Shown piece by piece: positions 1 through 5,699 of a stretch of 8,536 bases of DNA. The DNA is taken from contig WLEG01000068.1 of assembly GCA_009704425.1 (NCBI GenBank), forward strand, positions 1 through 8,536. The letters are read 5' to 3'. The DNA is from Actinomycetota bacterium. Lineage in GTDB: Bacteria; Actinomycetota; Acidimicrobiia; Acidimicrobiales; Ilumatobacteraceae. Every line of letters starts with the position of its first letter. Positions within the stretch are counted from its first letter, which is position 1. The translations under genes were made by a program, and so were the position numbers. A model generated the notes under the pieces. It worked only from the letters and a program-made list of their open reading frames with translations. It searched no databases and had not been told where the DNA came from.

Positions 1-233
1 AGGGTGGCGCCCAACAACAGCTGAGCCGACGCCGGGTCGACGACCACCTTGACGGCTTCGCCGTACACGGCCTGCTCGTCCTCGTCGGTGATGTCGCTGT
101 CGAAGAACATCTCGTAGGAGTAACCGCTGCAACCGCCGGGACGCACGGCGACACGAAGAGCCATGTCGGCCGCACCTTCGGCCTCGAGCAGTTCCTTGAC
201 CTTGACCGCTGCGGAATCGGTGAGGGTGATCAC
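1..233 (-). CDS. erpA: A-type iron-sulfur cluster carrier, ErpA/HesB family (C-terminus beyond window)
   Basis: Cytoplasmic A-type carrier that receives Fe-S clusters from the scaffold and passes them to apo-enzymes. The 77 visible residues run from VITLTDSAA through a helix (KVKELLEAEG) to the family hallmark GGCSGYSYEMFFD, whose Cys (about residue 35) is the first of three conserved cluster ligands. The other two, in the usual C-terminal CxC, would lie past base 1, so they cannot be checked. The start is the GTG at 231-233: GGAGG (240-244) lies 6 nt upstream and the first codons match the usual family start (VILT/ITLT). The order of motifs resembles the mycobacterial ErpA-like protein Rv2204c. 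It is divergent from mrp, another Fe-S carrier gene, across 157 bp. The family is certain; the choice of ErpA rather than IscA or SufA is likely but rests on the actinobacterial context. Confidence 0.88.
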   Translation of the reverse strand, partial: MITLTDSAAVKVKELLEAEGAADMALRVAVRPGGCSGYSYEMFFDSDITDEDEQAVYGEAVKVVVDPASAQLLLGAT

Positions 234-239
234 GATGAG

Positions 240-244
240 CCTCC
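240..244 (-). promoter_or_regulatory. Shine-Dalgarno of erpA
   Basis: On the minus strand this reads GGAGG, 6 nt before the GTG start at 233. It settles the erpA start at GTG, since no ATG lies in frame nearby. Confidence 0.75.
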
Positions 245-254
245 AGAGTTGTAC

Positions 255-269
255 GGCGGGAACCCCGCC
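255..269 (-). other. Short GC hairpin in the erpA leader
   Basis: A perfect 6-bp inverted repeat, GGCGGG-AAC-CCCGCC on the plus strand, lies 10 nt upstream of the erpA Shine-Dalgarno. In the erpA mRNA it would form a short, very GC-rich stem with a 3-nt loop. It may be chance in such GC-rich DNA; no switch or operator family is recognised. Confidence 0.3.
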
Positions 270-292
270 CCGGTGTAACGACCGGCCCTCCA

Positions 293-298
293 AGTTTA
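293..298 (-). promoter_or_regulatory. Possible -10 element of erpA
   Basis: The minus strand reads TAAACT, which fits the actinobacterial TANNNT -10 pattern and would give a leader of about 50 nt. No convincing -35 lies 17-18 nt upstream, so this is a weak call. Confidence 0.25.
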
Positions 299-378
299 CC
301 CGTCGCCCTCGAACGAGGCGAGGGGTGGTCCCACAATTTCGGTCACCGGGCGACCGGATACCTCCACGTCACCGCCGG

Positions 379-384
379 TACCAT
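379..384 (+). promoter_or_regulatory. Possible -10 element of mrp, leaderless start
   Basis: TACCAT (TANNNT) sits exactly 6 nt before the mrp ATG at 391, the spacing expected if transcription starts at the A of ATG. No Shine-Dalgarno precedes that ATG, which supports a leaderless mRNA. No TTGACA-like -35 is visible. Confidence 0.4.
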
Positions 385-390
385 GACCGC

Positions 391-1578
391 ATGGCGCGCC
401 GCTTCGCCCCTCCCACCACGGACGAGGTGACGAACCTCCTCCGCGGCGTGATCGACCCCGAGTTGGGCAGCGACGTGGTGGACCTGGGCATGGCGCGGTG
501 TCTCGAGATCACCGACGACGGCCGGGTGCTGATCGAGGTGAAGCTCACCATCGGTGGCTGCCCGTTGCGGGCCCAGATCAAGAAGGACATCGAGACCCGC
601 ATCGCCACGCACCCGGGCGTGTTCGCCGTGAAGATCGAGTGGGGCGAGATGAACTCCGACGAGCGCTCGGCCACCATGGCCAAGGCCCGATGGAACGCCA
701 AGGAGAAGGCCGCCGACACCGCCGTGCCCAACACCACGCGGGTGTTGGCCATCGCTTCGGGCAAGGGCGGCGTGGGCAAGAGTTCCGTCACCGTGAACCT
801 GGCCGCCGCCATCGCCGCGCAGGGCTACACGGTGGGCGTGCTGGACGCCGACATCTGGGGCTTCTCGGTGCCGCGCATGTTGGGTCTGGACCAGCGACTG
901 GAGGCCGAACAGAACGAAGCCACCGGACGTCCCATGATCCAGCCGAACGAACGCCGGGTGGGCGACGGATTGCTGAAGGTGGTCTCCACCGGCTTCCTGG
1001 TGGAGAACGAGAGCACCGCGTTGATGTGGCGCGGATTGATGCTCACCAAGGCCGTCGAACAGTTCCTGAACGACGTGGCATGGGGCGAGATGGATTACCT
1101 GCTCATCGACATGCCGCCGGGAACCGGTGACGTGCAGATGGGTTTGGCGCGCATGTTGCCGCGCACCGACATGGTGATCGTCACCACGCCGGCGGTCAGC
1201 GCGCAGAAGGTGGCCATCCGCGCCGCCGACATGGCGCGACGTTCGTTCCTGCGCGTGGCCGGGGTCATCGAGAACATGAGCGAGTTCATCTGCGACCACG
1301 GCGAGTCGTACGCGTTGTTCGGTCGCGGTGGCGGCGAGGCGTTGGCCGACGAGATCGGCGCGCCGTTGCTCGGTCGGATTCCCATCGAGCCCGCCGTGGC
1401 CGATGGTGGCGACACCGGCGAGCCCGTGTCGTTGAAGGGTGACGGACCGGCCGCGCGCGCGTTCCGAGACATCGCCACCCTCATCATCACCGAAACCGTG
1501 CCACCGATTCAGATGGCCGGTTGCTCGGCGCGCGTGGAGTCGGTGACGGCGGTCGCCGTCAATCGCCGCACGGCCTGA
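391..1578 (+). CDS. mrp: Mrp/ApbC-family iron-sulfur cluster carrier ATPase
   Basis: Cytoplasmic P-loop ATPase (395 aa) of the Mrp/NBP35 family, which binds and transfers Fe-S clusters. Residues about 10-85 form a MIP18/DUF59 domain (DPELGSDVVDLGM, then TIGGCP with Cys57). The ATPase domain follows: deviant Walker A GKGGVGKSS (124-132, with both the signature and P-loop lysines), LDADIWGFSVPRMLGL (from 151), and Walker B LLIDMPPGTGD (about 237-247). Near the C-terminus, the motif NMSEFICDHGESYALFG holds one cysteine, Cys301, where Mrp proteins often have CPxC. The start is the ATG at 391, just before the DUF59 domain; the open frame continues upstream to 163, but that part runs over the erpA gene and its leader and is not domain-like. 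It ends 3 nt from the convergent fxsA stop. The pairing with erpA supports an Fe-S role. Confidence 0.93.
   Translation: MARRFAPPTTDEVTNLLRGVIDPELGSDVVDLGMARCLEITDDGRVLIEVKLTIGGCPLRAQIKKDIETRIATHPGVFAVKIEWGEMNSDERSATMAKARWNAKEKAADTAVPNTTRVLAIASGKGGVGKSSVTVNLAAAIAAQGYTVGVLDADIWGFSVPRMLGLDQRLEAEQNEATGRPMIQPNERRVGDGLLKVVSTGFLVENESTALMWRGLMLTKAVEQFLNDVAWGEMDYLLIDMPPGTGDVQMGLARMLPRTDMVIVTTPAVSAQKVAIRAADMARRSFLRVAGVIENMSEFICDHGESYALFGRGGGEALADEIGAPLLGRIPIEPAVADGGDTGEPVSLKGDGPAARAFRDIATLIITETVPPIQMAGCSARVESVTAVAVNRRTA
1544..1561. terminator. Candidate U-less bidirectional terminator hairpin at the mrp/fxsA junction
   Basis: A perfect 8-bp inverted repeat with a 2-nt centre, TGACGGCG-GT-CGCCGTCA, lies within the last codons of mrp (15 nt before its stop). 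On the other strand it falls about 20 nt after the fxsA stop. No T-tract follows on either side, so this would be a hairpin-only terminator of the kind proposed for high-GC bacteria. It could instead be a chance palindrome in coding sequence. Confidence 0.4.
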
Positions 1579-1581
1579 CGG

Positions 1582-2034
1582 TCAGATCTCGCCCTTGGGT
1601 TCGGTGGCGTCGGTGTCCACCACGGGACCCTGTCGTCCCGGGCCCGACGTGCCACCCCCGAAGTTCGTGCGCACCACGAAGTTGCCGGCCTTCACCCGCT
1701 TCATCACGTAACCGCGCAACACGGCGCGCGTCGGCGGGAACAACATCAAGATGCCGAACACGTCGCTGAGGAACCCGGGGGTCAACAGCAGGGCGCCCGC
1801 CCCCAGGATCAACACCCCGTCCACCATCTCCTTGGCGGGAATCTGACCCGACGCCAACGTCTGGTTGAAACGAACCCACGTGCGCATGCCCTCACGCTTC
1901 ACCAACCACGAACCCACGAATCCCACCGCGATGATCAACGCCAGAGTGTTGAGGAATCCGATGGACGCGCCCACGCGGATGATCGTGTACAACTCGGCGA
2001 TGGGCACCACCACGAACAGCAGCAACAGGATCAC
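1582..2034 (-). CDS. fxsA: FxsA-family cytoplasmic membrane protein
   Basis: Small inner-membrane protein of 150 aa. FxsA is named for its E. coli member, which relieves phage T7 exclusion by the F plasmid when overproduced; its normal role is not known. The N-terminus is hydrophobic (MILLLLFVVVPIAELYTII, residues 1-19), a second membrane segment spans about 25-45 (LNTLALIIAVGFVGSWLV), and a third covers about 72-100 with the family signature LLTPGFLSDVFGILMLFPPTR (83-103). A polar, glycine-rich tail follows (GGGTSGPGRQG). It begins at GTG 2034. TAGGGT just upstream could serve as a weak Shine-Dalgarno or as a -10 for a leaderless mRNA. It is divergent from selA (70 bp) and convergent with mrp. 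No functional link to either neighbour is evident. Confidence 0.9.
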   Translation of the reverse strand: MILLLLFVVVPIAELYTIIRVGASIGFLNTLALIIAVGFVGSWLVKREGMRTWVRFNQTLASGQIPAKEMVDGVLILGAGALLLTPGFLSDVFGILMLFPPTRAVLRGYVMKRVKAGNFVVRTNFGGGTSGPGRQGPVVDTDATEPKGEI

Positions 2035-2040
2035 GTCGTC

Positions 2041-2046
2041 ACCCTA
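2041..2046 (-). promoter_or_regulatory. Possible -10 element (or weak RBS) of fxsA
   Basis: The minus strand reads TAGGGT, ending 6 nt before the fxsA GTG at 2034. The same bases can be read as a -10 (TANNNT) for a leaderless mRNA or as an AGGG Shine-Dalgarno; sequence alone does not decide. No clear -35 is seen. Confidence 0.33.
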
Positions 2047-2091
2047 GCCAGCACCCGGCAACTCGCTCCGTCGCCCAACAGGCCGCGCGGA

Positions 2092-2097
2092 TAGCGT
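2092..2097 (+). promoter_or_regulatory. Possible -10 element of selAB, leaderless start
   Basis: TAGCGT (TANNNT) ends 7 nt before the selA ATG at 2105, and no Shine-Dalgarno lies between (GTCCCTCCC). This suggests selAB mRNA starts at or next to the initiation codon. No -35 match is visible. Confidence 0.4.
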
Positions 2098-2104
2098 CCC
2101 TCCC

Positions 2105-3394
2105 ATGTCCGCCGACACCAACGCGCCCACCCCGCGGCCCCCCAGTGTCGACGCGTTGGCCCGCTCCATCGCCCACGTCGGCCTGCCGCATCCGCTGTTG
2201 GTGGACGCCGCCCGACGAGCCATCGCCAGCGGCGATCCGACTCGCGCCGAGAGCATCGCGCGCGACACCGCCGACGCGTTGCTGGTGCCCGTGATCAACG
2301 GCACCGGCGTGATCGCCCACACCAACCTCGGCCGTTCCCCCGTGTCCTTCCATCACGACGCGCGCGCCCAGAACCTGGAATTCGATCTGCGCACCGGACA
2401 ACGCGGCAGTCGTCAGGAGGGCATCGGTCGACTCATCGCTCTGGCGTGCGGCGCCGAGGATGCCATGGTGGTGAACAACAACGCCGCCGCGGTGATGCTG
2501 GTGTTGGCCGCGCTCGCCGGCGGACGCGACGTGGCCGTCAGCCGTGGTGAGAGCGTCGAAATCGGTGGTGGCTTCCGCGTGCCCGAGGTGATGGAGCAGT
2601 CCGGAGCGCGCTTGGTCGACGTGGGCACCACCAATCGCACGCGTCTGAACGACTATCGCAAGGCCATCGCACACAAGAAGAACGACGTCGCCATGGTGTT
2701 GAAGGTGCACCCGTCCAACTATCGCGTGGAGGGTTTCGTCGAGGAGACCTCGGTGCACGAACTGTCGTCGCTCGGCGTGCCGGTGGTGGCCGACATCGGC
2801 TCGGGTCTGTTGGACGCCGCCTGTCCGTGGTTGCCCGATGGCCCGCCCGGTTGGTTGAACGGCGAACCGGCCGCCCGTCAGTCGTTGGCTGCCGGCGCCG
2901 ATCTGGTGACGTTCAGCGGCGACAAGTTGATGGGCGGCCCGCAGAGCGGGATCATCGCCGGACGCGCGGATCTGGTGAAGGCCTGTGCCGCGCATCCGTT
3001 GGCGCGCGCCCTTCGACCCGGTGGCTTGGTGTTGTCGGCGCTGCATCACACCGTGCTCTCCTATCTGGCGCGCACCGCCACCACCGACATCCCGTTCTGG
3101 CGCATGGCCGCCGCACCGTGGGCCACGTTGCGCACGCGGGCCGAGGCGATCATCGCCGCGGCCGGACGAGGAGCCGTGGCCGATTGCGATTCGCTTCCCG
3201 GTGCCGGCAGCACTCCGGGTGCCTCCATCCCCTCGGTGGCCATCACGTTGGACGGCGATCATCTCGTCGCGTTCCGCTCGGCCTCGCCCCCGCTCATCGC
3301 CCGCGTGCGCGACGACGTCACCTTCATCGACGTGCGCACGATCGATCCGGCCGACGACCACGTGGTGGCCGCCATCCTGCGTTCGCTCCACTGA
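2105..3394 (+). CDS. selA: L-seryl-tRNA(Sec) selenium transferase SelA
   Basis: PLP enzyme (429 aa) that converts seryl-tRNA(Sec) to selenocysteyl-tRNA(Sec) using selenophosphate. It begins with the SelA N-terminal domain (PPSVDALARSI). Family motifs follow in order: VINGTGVIAHTNLGR, LEFDLRTGQRGSR, VVNNNAAAVMLVLAAL, VSRGESVEIGGGFRVPEVM, VGTTNRT, LKVHPSNYRVEGF, VADIGSGLL, and SGDKLMGGPQSGII, whose Lys274 (bases 2924-2926) is the PLP lysine. The segment between NLGR and LEFDL is about 7 residues shorter than I recall for E. coli SelA, but the core catalytic motifs are intact. E. coli SelA is 463 aa. The ATG at 2105 gives a full N-terminal domain. selB begins 1 nt after the stop, so the two are one operon with likely translational coupling. 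Confidence 0.96.
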   Translation: MSADTNAPTPRPPSVDALARSIAHVGLPHPLLVDAARRAIASGDPTRAESIARDTADALLVPVINGTGVIAHTNLGRSPVSFHHDARAQNLEFDLRTGQRGSRQEGIGRLIALACGAEDAMVVNNNAAAVMLVLAALAGGRDVAVSRGESVEIGGGFRVPEVMEQSGARLVDVGTTNRTRLNDYRKAIAHKKNDVAMVLKVHPSNYRVEGFVEETSVHELSSLGVPVVADIGSGLLDAACPWLPDGPPGWLNGEPAARQSLAAGADLVTFSGDKLMGGPQSGIIAGRADLVKACAAHPLARALRPGGLVLSALHHTVLSYLARTATTDIPFWRMAAAPWATLRTRAEAIIAAAGRGAVADCDSLPGAGSTPGASIPSVAITLDGDHLVAFRSASPPLIARVRDDVTFIDVRTIDPADDHVVAAILRSLH

Positions 3395-3395
3395 C

Positions 3396-5105
3396 ATGCG
3401 CGTTTTCGCCACCGCCGGTCACGTGGACCACGGCAAGTCCACGCTCATCAAGACCCTCACCGGCACCAACCCCGATCGTTGGGCCGAGGAACAGGAACGC
3501 GGACTCACCATCGATCTCGGATTCGCGCACCTGGACACGCCCGACGGCCAACGGATCTCGTTCATCGACGTTCCGGGTCACGTGCGTTATCTCGGAAACA
3601 TGTTGGCCGGAGTGGGCGGCATCAACGGCTGCCTTTTCGTGGTGGACGCCAACGAGGGATGGATGCCCCAGACCGAGGAGCACCTGCGCATTCTCCACCT
3701 CACGGGCGCGCCGGCGGGTGTGATCGCTCTCACCAAGGCCGATCTGTGCGACTCCGATCATCTGGAACTGGCCACACTCGAGGTGATCGATCACGTGGAG
3801 GGCACGTTCCTGGAAGGCGCCGCCATCGTGCCGGTGTCGGCAACCACCGGCGCCGGCATGGTCGAACTCGTCGAGGCACTCGCGGCGATGGCCCGCTCCA
3901 CACCCGCCTCGGTCGACCGTGGTCGACCACGATTGTTCGTCGATCGCGTGTTCGCGGCCAAGGGCAGCGGCACGGTGGTCACCGGAACGTTGCGCGACGG
4001 TTCGTTCACCGTGGGCGACCACGTGATGGTGGGCCCGCGCCAGTTGGAAGCCCGCATCCGTGGCATCCAGACCTTGGGCGAGAGCGTGGAGCGCATCTCA
4101 CCCGGGCACAGGGTGGCGCTCAATCTGGCCGGCATCGATCATCGCGAATTGCAGCGCGGTGATTGCGTGGTGAAACCCGGCCAGTGGTTCCACGGCGATC
4201 GGGTCGACGCGCGACTGCAGGTGTTGGATTCGCTCGGACACAAGGTGTCACGACGCGGCGCGTACACGGTGCACATCGGCAGCGACGAGATTCCGGCCCG
4301 TCTACGGGTGATCGGTCCCGAGTCCGTCGAACCGGGCGCCACCGCGTTCGTGCGGTTGCACCTGGATCGTCCCGTTCCGTTGTTGCCTCACGATCACTTC
4401 ATCCTGCGCGAGAGCGGACGCAGCGAAACCGTCGGTGGCGGCCAGGTGTTGGACGTAAACCCCGTGCGACCCGCCTCGCGCGCCACACCCGACACCGATT
4501 GGCGACGAGTCGTGGCCGAACGCGGACCGATCACCGTTCATCAGCTGTCTCTGCTCACCGGCGAATCGATCGCGCCCACCGTGGGAGCCTGGGTGTTGGA
4601 CCAGTCGCGCTTCCACGCCATGCACGACGACGTCGCGAAACGCATCGAGTCCGCCGGCGCCGAGGGCCTCGACGTGGCGGTGTTCGACGACATCGAGCGC
4701 GCCATCATCGACACCCTCGACGGCGTGTCGCACGACAACGGACGCGTTCGGTCGAAGGGCACCACCGATCCGTTGCTGGAACATCCGGTGATCGAACGAC
4801 TGCGAACGGGCCTCTGCGCTCCCCCGGCGCCCGCGGACATCTCCAACGCCGACCTGCGTCGACTGGCGAAACTGGGCGTGTTGTTCGAGCGCGACGGTGA
4901 ATGGTTCCACGTGGACGCCGTGGAGATCGCGCGCACCAACGCGCGACGGTTGTTGACCGCGCATCCCGACGGTTTCACGATGTCGCAGTTCCGCGAGGCT
5001 CTGGGCGTCACGCGCAAGCACGCGGTCCCATTGGCCACCGAGCTGGACGCTCGCGGCATCACCCGACGGCGCGACGACGTGCGCATCGCCGGGCCGCGTC
5101 TGTGA
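3396..5105 (+). CDS. selB: Selenocysteine-specific elongation factor SelB
   Basis: GTPase (569 aa; E. coli SelB is 614) that brings Sec-tRNA(Sec) to UGA codons followed by a SECIS hairpin. The G domain has G1 GHVDHGKST (8-16), G2 ERGLTIDLGFA (from 34), G3 DVPGH (58-62), G4 TKAD (113-116) and G5 SAT (148-150). EF-Tu-like barrel domains follow, starting near LFVDRVFAAKGSGTVVTGTL (about 175-195). The C-terminal third is made of winged-helix repeats; the last carries the SelB-like pattern FREALGVTRKHAVPLATELD...TRRRDDVRIAG, the part that binds SECIS RNA. The start is the ATG at 3396, 1 nt after the selA stop and directly before the first strand of the G domain. The open frame extends upstream to 2985 inside selA, which is a shadow. 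No Shine-Dalgarno is visible, so reinitiation after selA is likely. The stop codon abuts that of the convergent alkB-like gene. Confidence 0.96.
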   Translation: MRVFATAGHVDHGKSTLIKTLTGTNPDRWAEEQERGLTIDLGFAHLDTPDGQRISFIDVPGHVRYLGNMLAGVGGINGCLFVVDANEGWMPQTEEHLRILHLTGAPAGVIALTKADLCDSDHLELATLEVIDHVEGTFLEGAAIVPVSATTGAGMVELVEALAAMARSTPASVDRGRPRLFVDRVFAAKGSGTVVTGTLRDGSFTVGDHVMVGPRQLEARIRGIQTLGESVERISPGHRVALNLAGIDHRELQRGDCVVKPGQWFHGDRVDARLQVLDSLGHKVSRRGAYTVHIGSDEIPARLRVIGPESVEPGATAFVRLHLDRPVPLLPHDHFILRESGRSETVGGGQVLDVNPVRPASRATPDTDWRRVVAERGPITVHQLSLLTGESIAPTVGAWVLDQSRFHAMHDDVAKRIESAGAEGLDVAVFDDIERAIIDTLDGVSHDNGRVRSKGTTDPLLEHPVIERLRTGLCAPPAPADISNADLRRLAKLGVLFERDGEWFHVDAVEIARTNARRLLTAHPDGFTMSQFREALGVTRKHAVPLATELDARGITRRRDDVRIAGPRL

Positions 5106-5115
5106 TTAGGCGATG
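5084..5115. terminator. Inverted repeat bracketing the abutting selB and alkB stop codons
   Basis: CATCGCC (5084-5090) and GGCGATG (5109-5115) are perfect 7-bp complements around an 18-nt loop holding both stop codons. The stem extends by a G-U and a C-G pair to about 9 bp. As the two genes meet with no gap, this is the only visible candidate for a shared terminator. No T-tract follows on either strand, and the repeat partly reflects Ile-Ala codons in both proteins. Confidence 0.35.
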
Positions 5116-5699
5116 TGACGGAAGGTCAGGTTCACGCGCGGCTCGGTCACCTTGGTGGTCTTGGGTAGGTCGTGCATCCAACAGTGCTGGGTGAGGCCGC
5201 GCATCACCAGCACCGAGCCGGGTTCCAGAGCGACCTCCACAACCTCGCGCGACTCGCGATGTCGAAAGCGAAACCGCCGCACGGCGCCGAACGACAACGA
5301 CGCGATCACCGGCTCGGAACCCAACTCACGTTCGTCGTCGGCGTGCCATCCCATGGAGTCGTGGCCGTCGCGATAGAGGTTGGCCAACACCGTGTTGAAC
5401 GAGCAGTCGGCGAACCCGGCGGCGACTTCGGCCAACTCCCGCAATCGTGGCGTGAAATCACGCGGTTCCAGCGTGAGTCCCGAATAGGTGTAGGCACGAT
5501 CGCCGTACCAACACGCCAATCGTGGCTGGGGCACCTCGCGACCGAACAACACGATGTTGCGACTCTCCCACGGTGTTTCGTCCACGAGTGCGATCAGATG
5601 CTCGCGCGCTTCCGTCAGCGTGAAGACGTCGGTGTGGTACCAGACCTCGCCGTCGTACGGCAACAACTGCCGAACGTCACCGCGGTCGAAGAGTGTCAT
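5106..5699 (-). CDS. AlkB-family 2-oxoglutarate/Fe(II) dioxygenase
   Basis: Cytoplasmic oxygenase (197 aa) of the AlkB family, close in motif to human ALKBH2/3, whose members remove methyl and etheno adducts from DNA or RNA bases by oxidative demethylation. Visible motifs: ANLYRDGHDSMGWHADDERELG gives the iron ligands His119 and Asp121; PVIASLSFGAVRRFRFR is the typical core strand; QHCWMHDLPKT supplies the third ligand, His176; and PRVNLTFR gives Arg188 and Arg194, which bind 2-oxoglutarate. All catalytic residues appear intact. The start is the ATG at 5699, which overlaps the nfeD-like stop as ATGA; the longer frame upstream lies inside that gene and is not AlkB-like. It is the second gene of a two-gene unit and likely translated by coupling, since no strong Shine-Dalgarno precedes it. 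Whether it repairs DNA, RNA or another substrate cannot be told from sequence. The stop (TAA) touches that of selB. Confidence 0.9.
   Translation of the reverse strand: MTLFDRGDVRQLLPYDGEVWYHTDVFTLTEAREHLIALVDETPWESRNIVLFGREVPQPRLACWYGDRAYTYSGLTLEPRDFTPRLRELAEVAAGFADCSFNTVLANLYRDGHDSMGWHADDERELGSEPVIASLSFGAVRRFRFRHRESREVVEVALEPGSVLVMRGLTQHCWMHDLPKTTKVTEPRVNLTFRHIA

Noticed and set aside
163..390. Upstream extension of the mrp reading frame (76 residues)
   Set aside because: It runs antisense over erpA and through its leader, has low-quality Ser/Arg-rich sequence, and the MIP18 domain begins right after the ATG at 391.
234..390. Possible tRNA(Sec) gene or riboswitch in the erpA/mrp gap
   Set aside because: No T-loop GGTTCGAATC-like sequence and no long acceptor stem; only short hairpins at 255-269 and 303-321.
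343..1299. 318-residue open frame antisense to mrp
   Set aside because: Same shadow pattern, rich in His, Gly and Val, with no motif.
2985..3395. N-terminal extension of selB into selA
   Set aside because: Arg/Pro-rich sequence in an alternate frame of selA; SelB proteins start directly at the G-domain strand, as from 3396.
2039..3412. 457-residue open frame antisense to selA
   Set aside because: His/Gly/Arg-rich composition with no domain pattern. It mirrors selA codons and is a typical high-GC shadow; selA itself is unambiguous.
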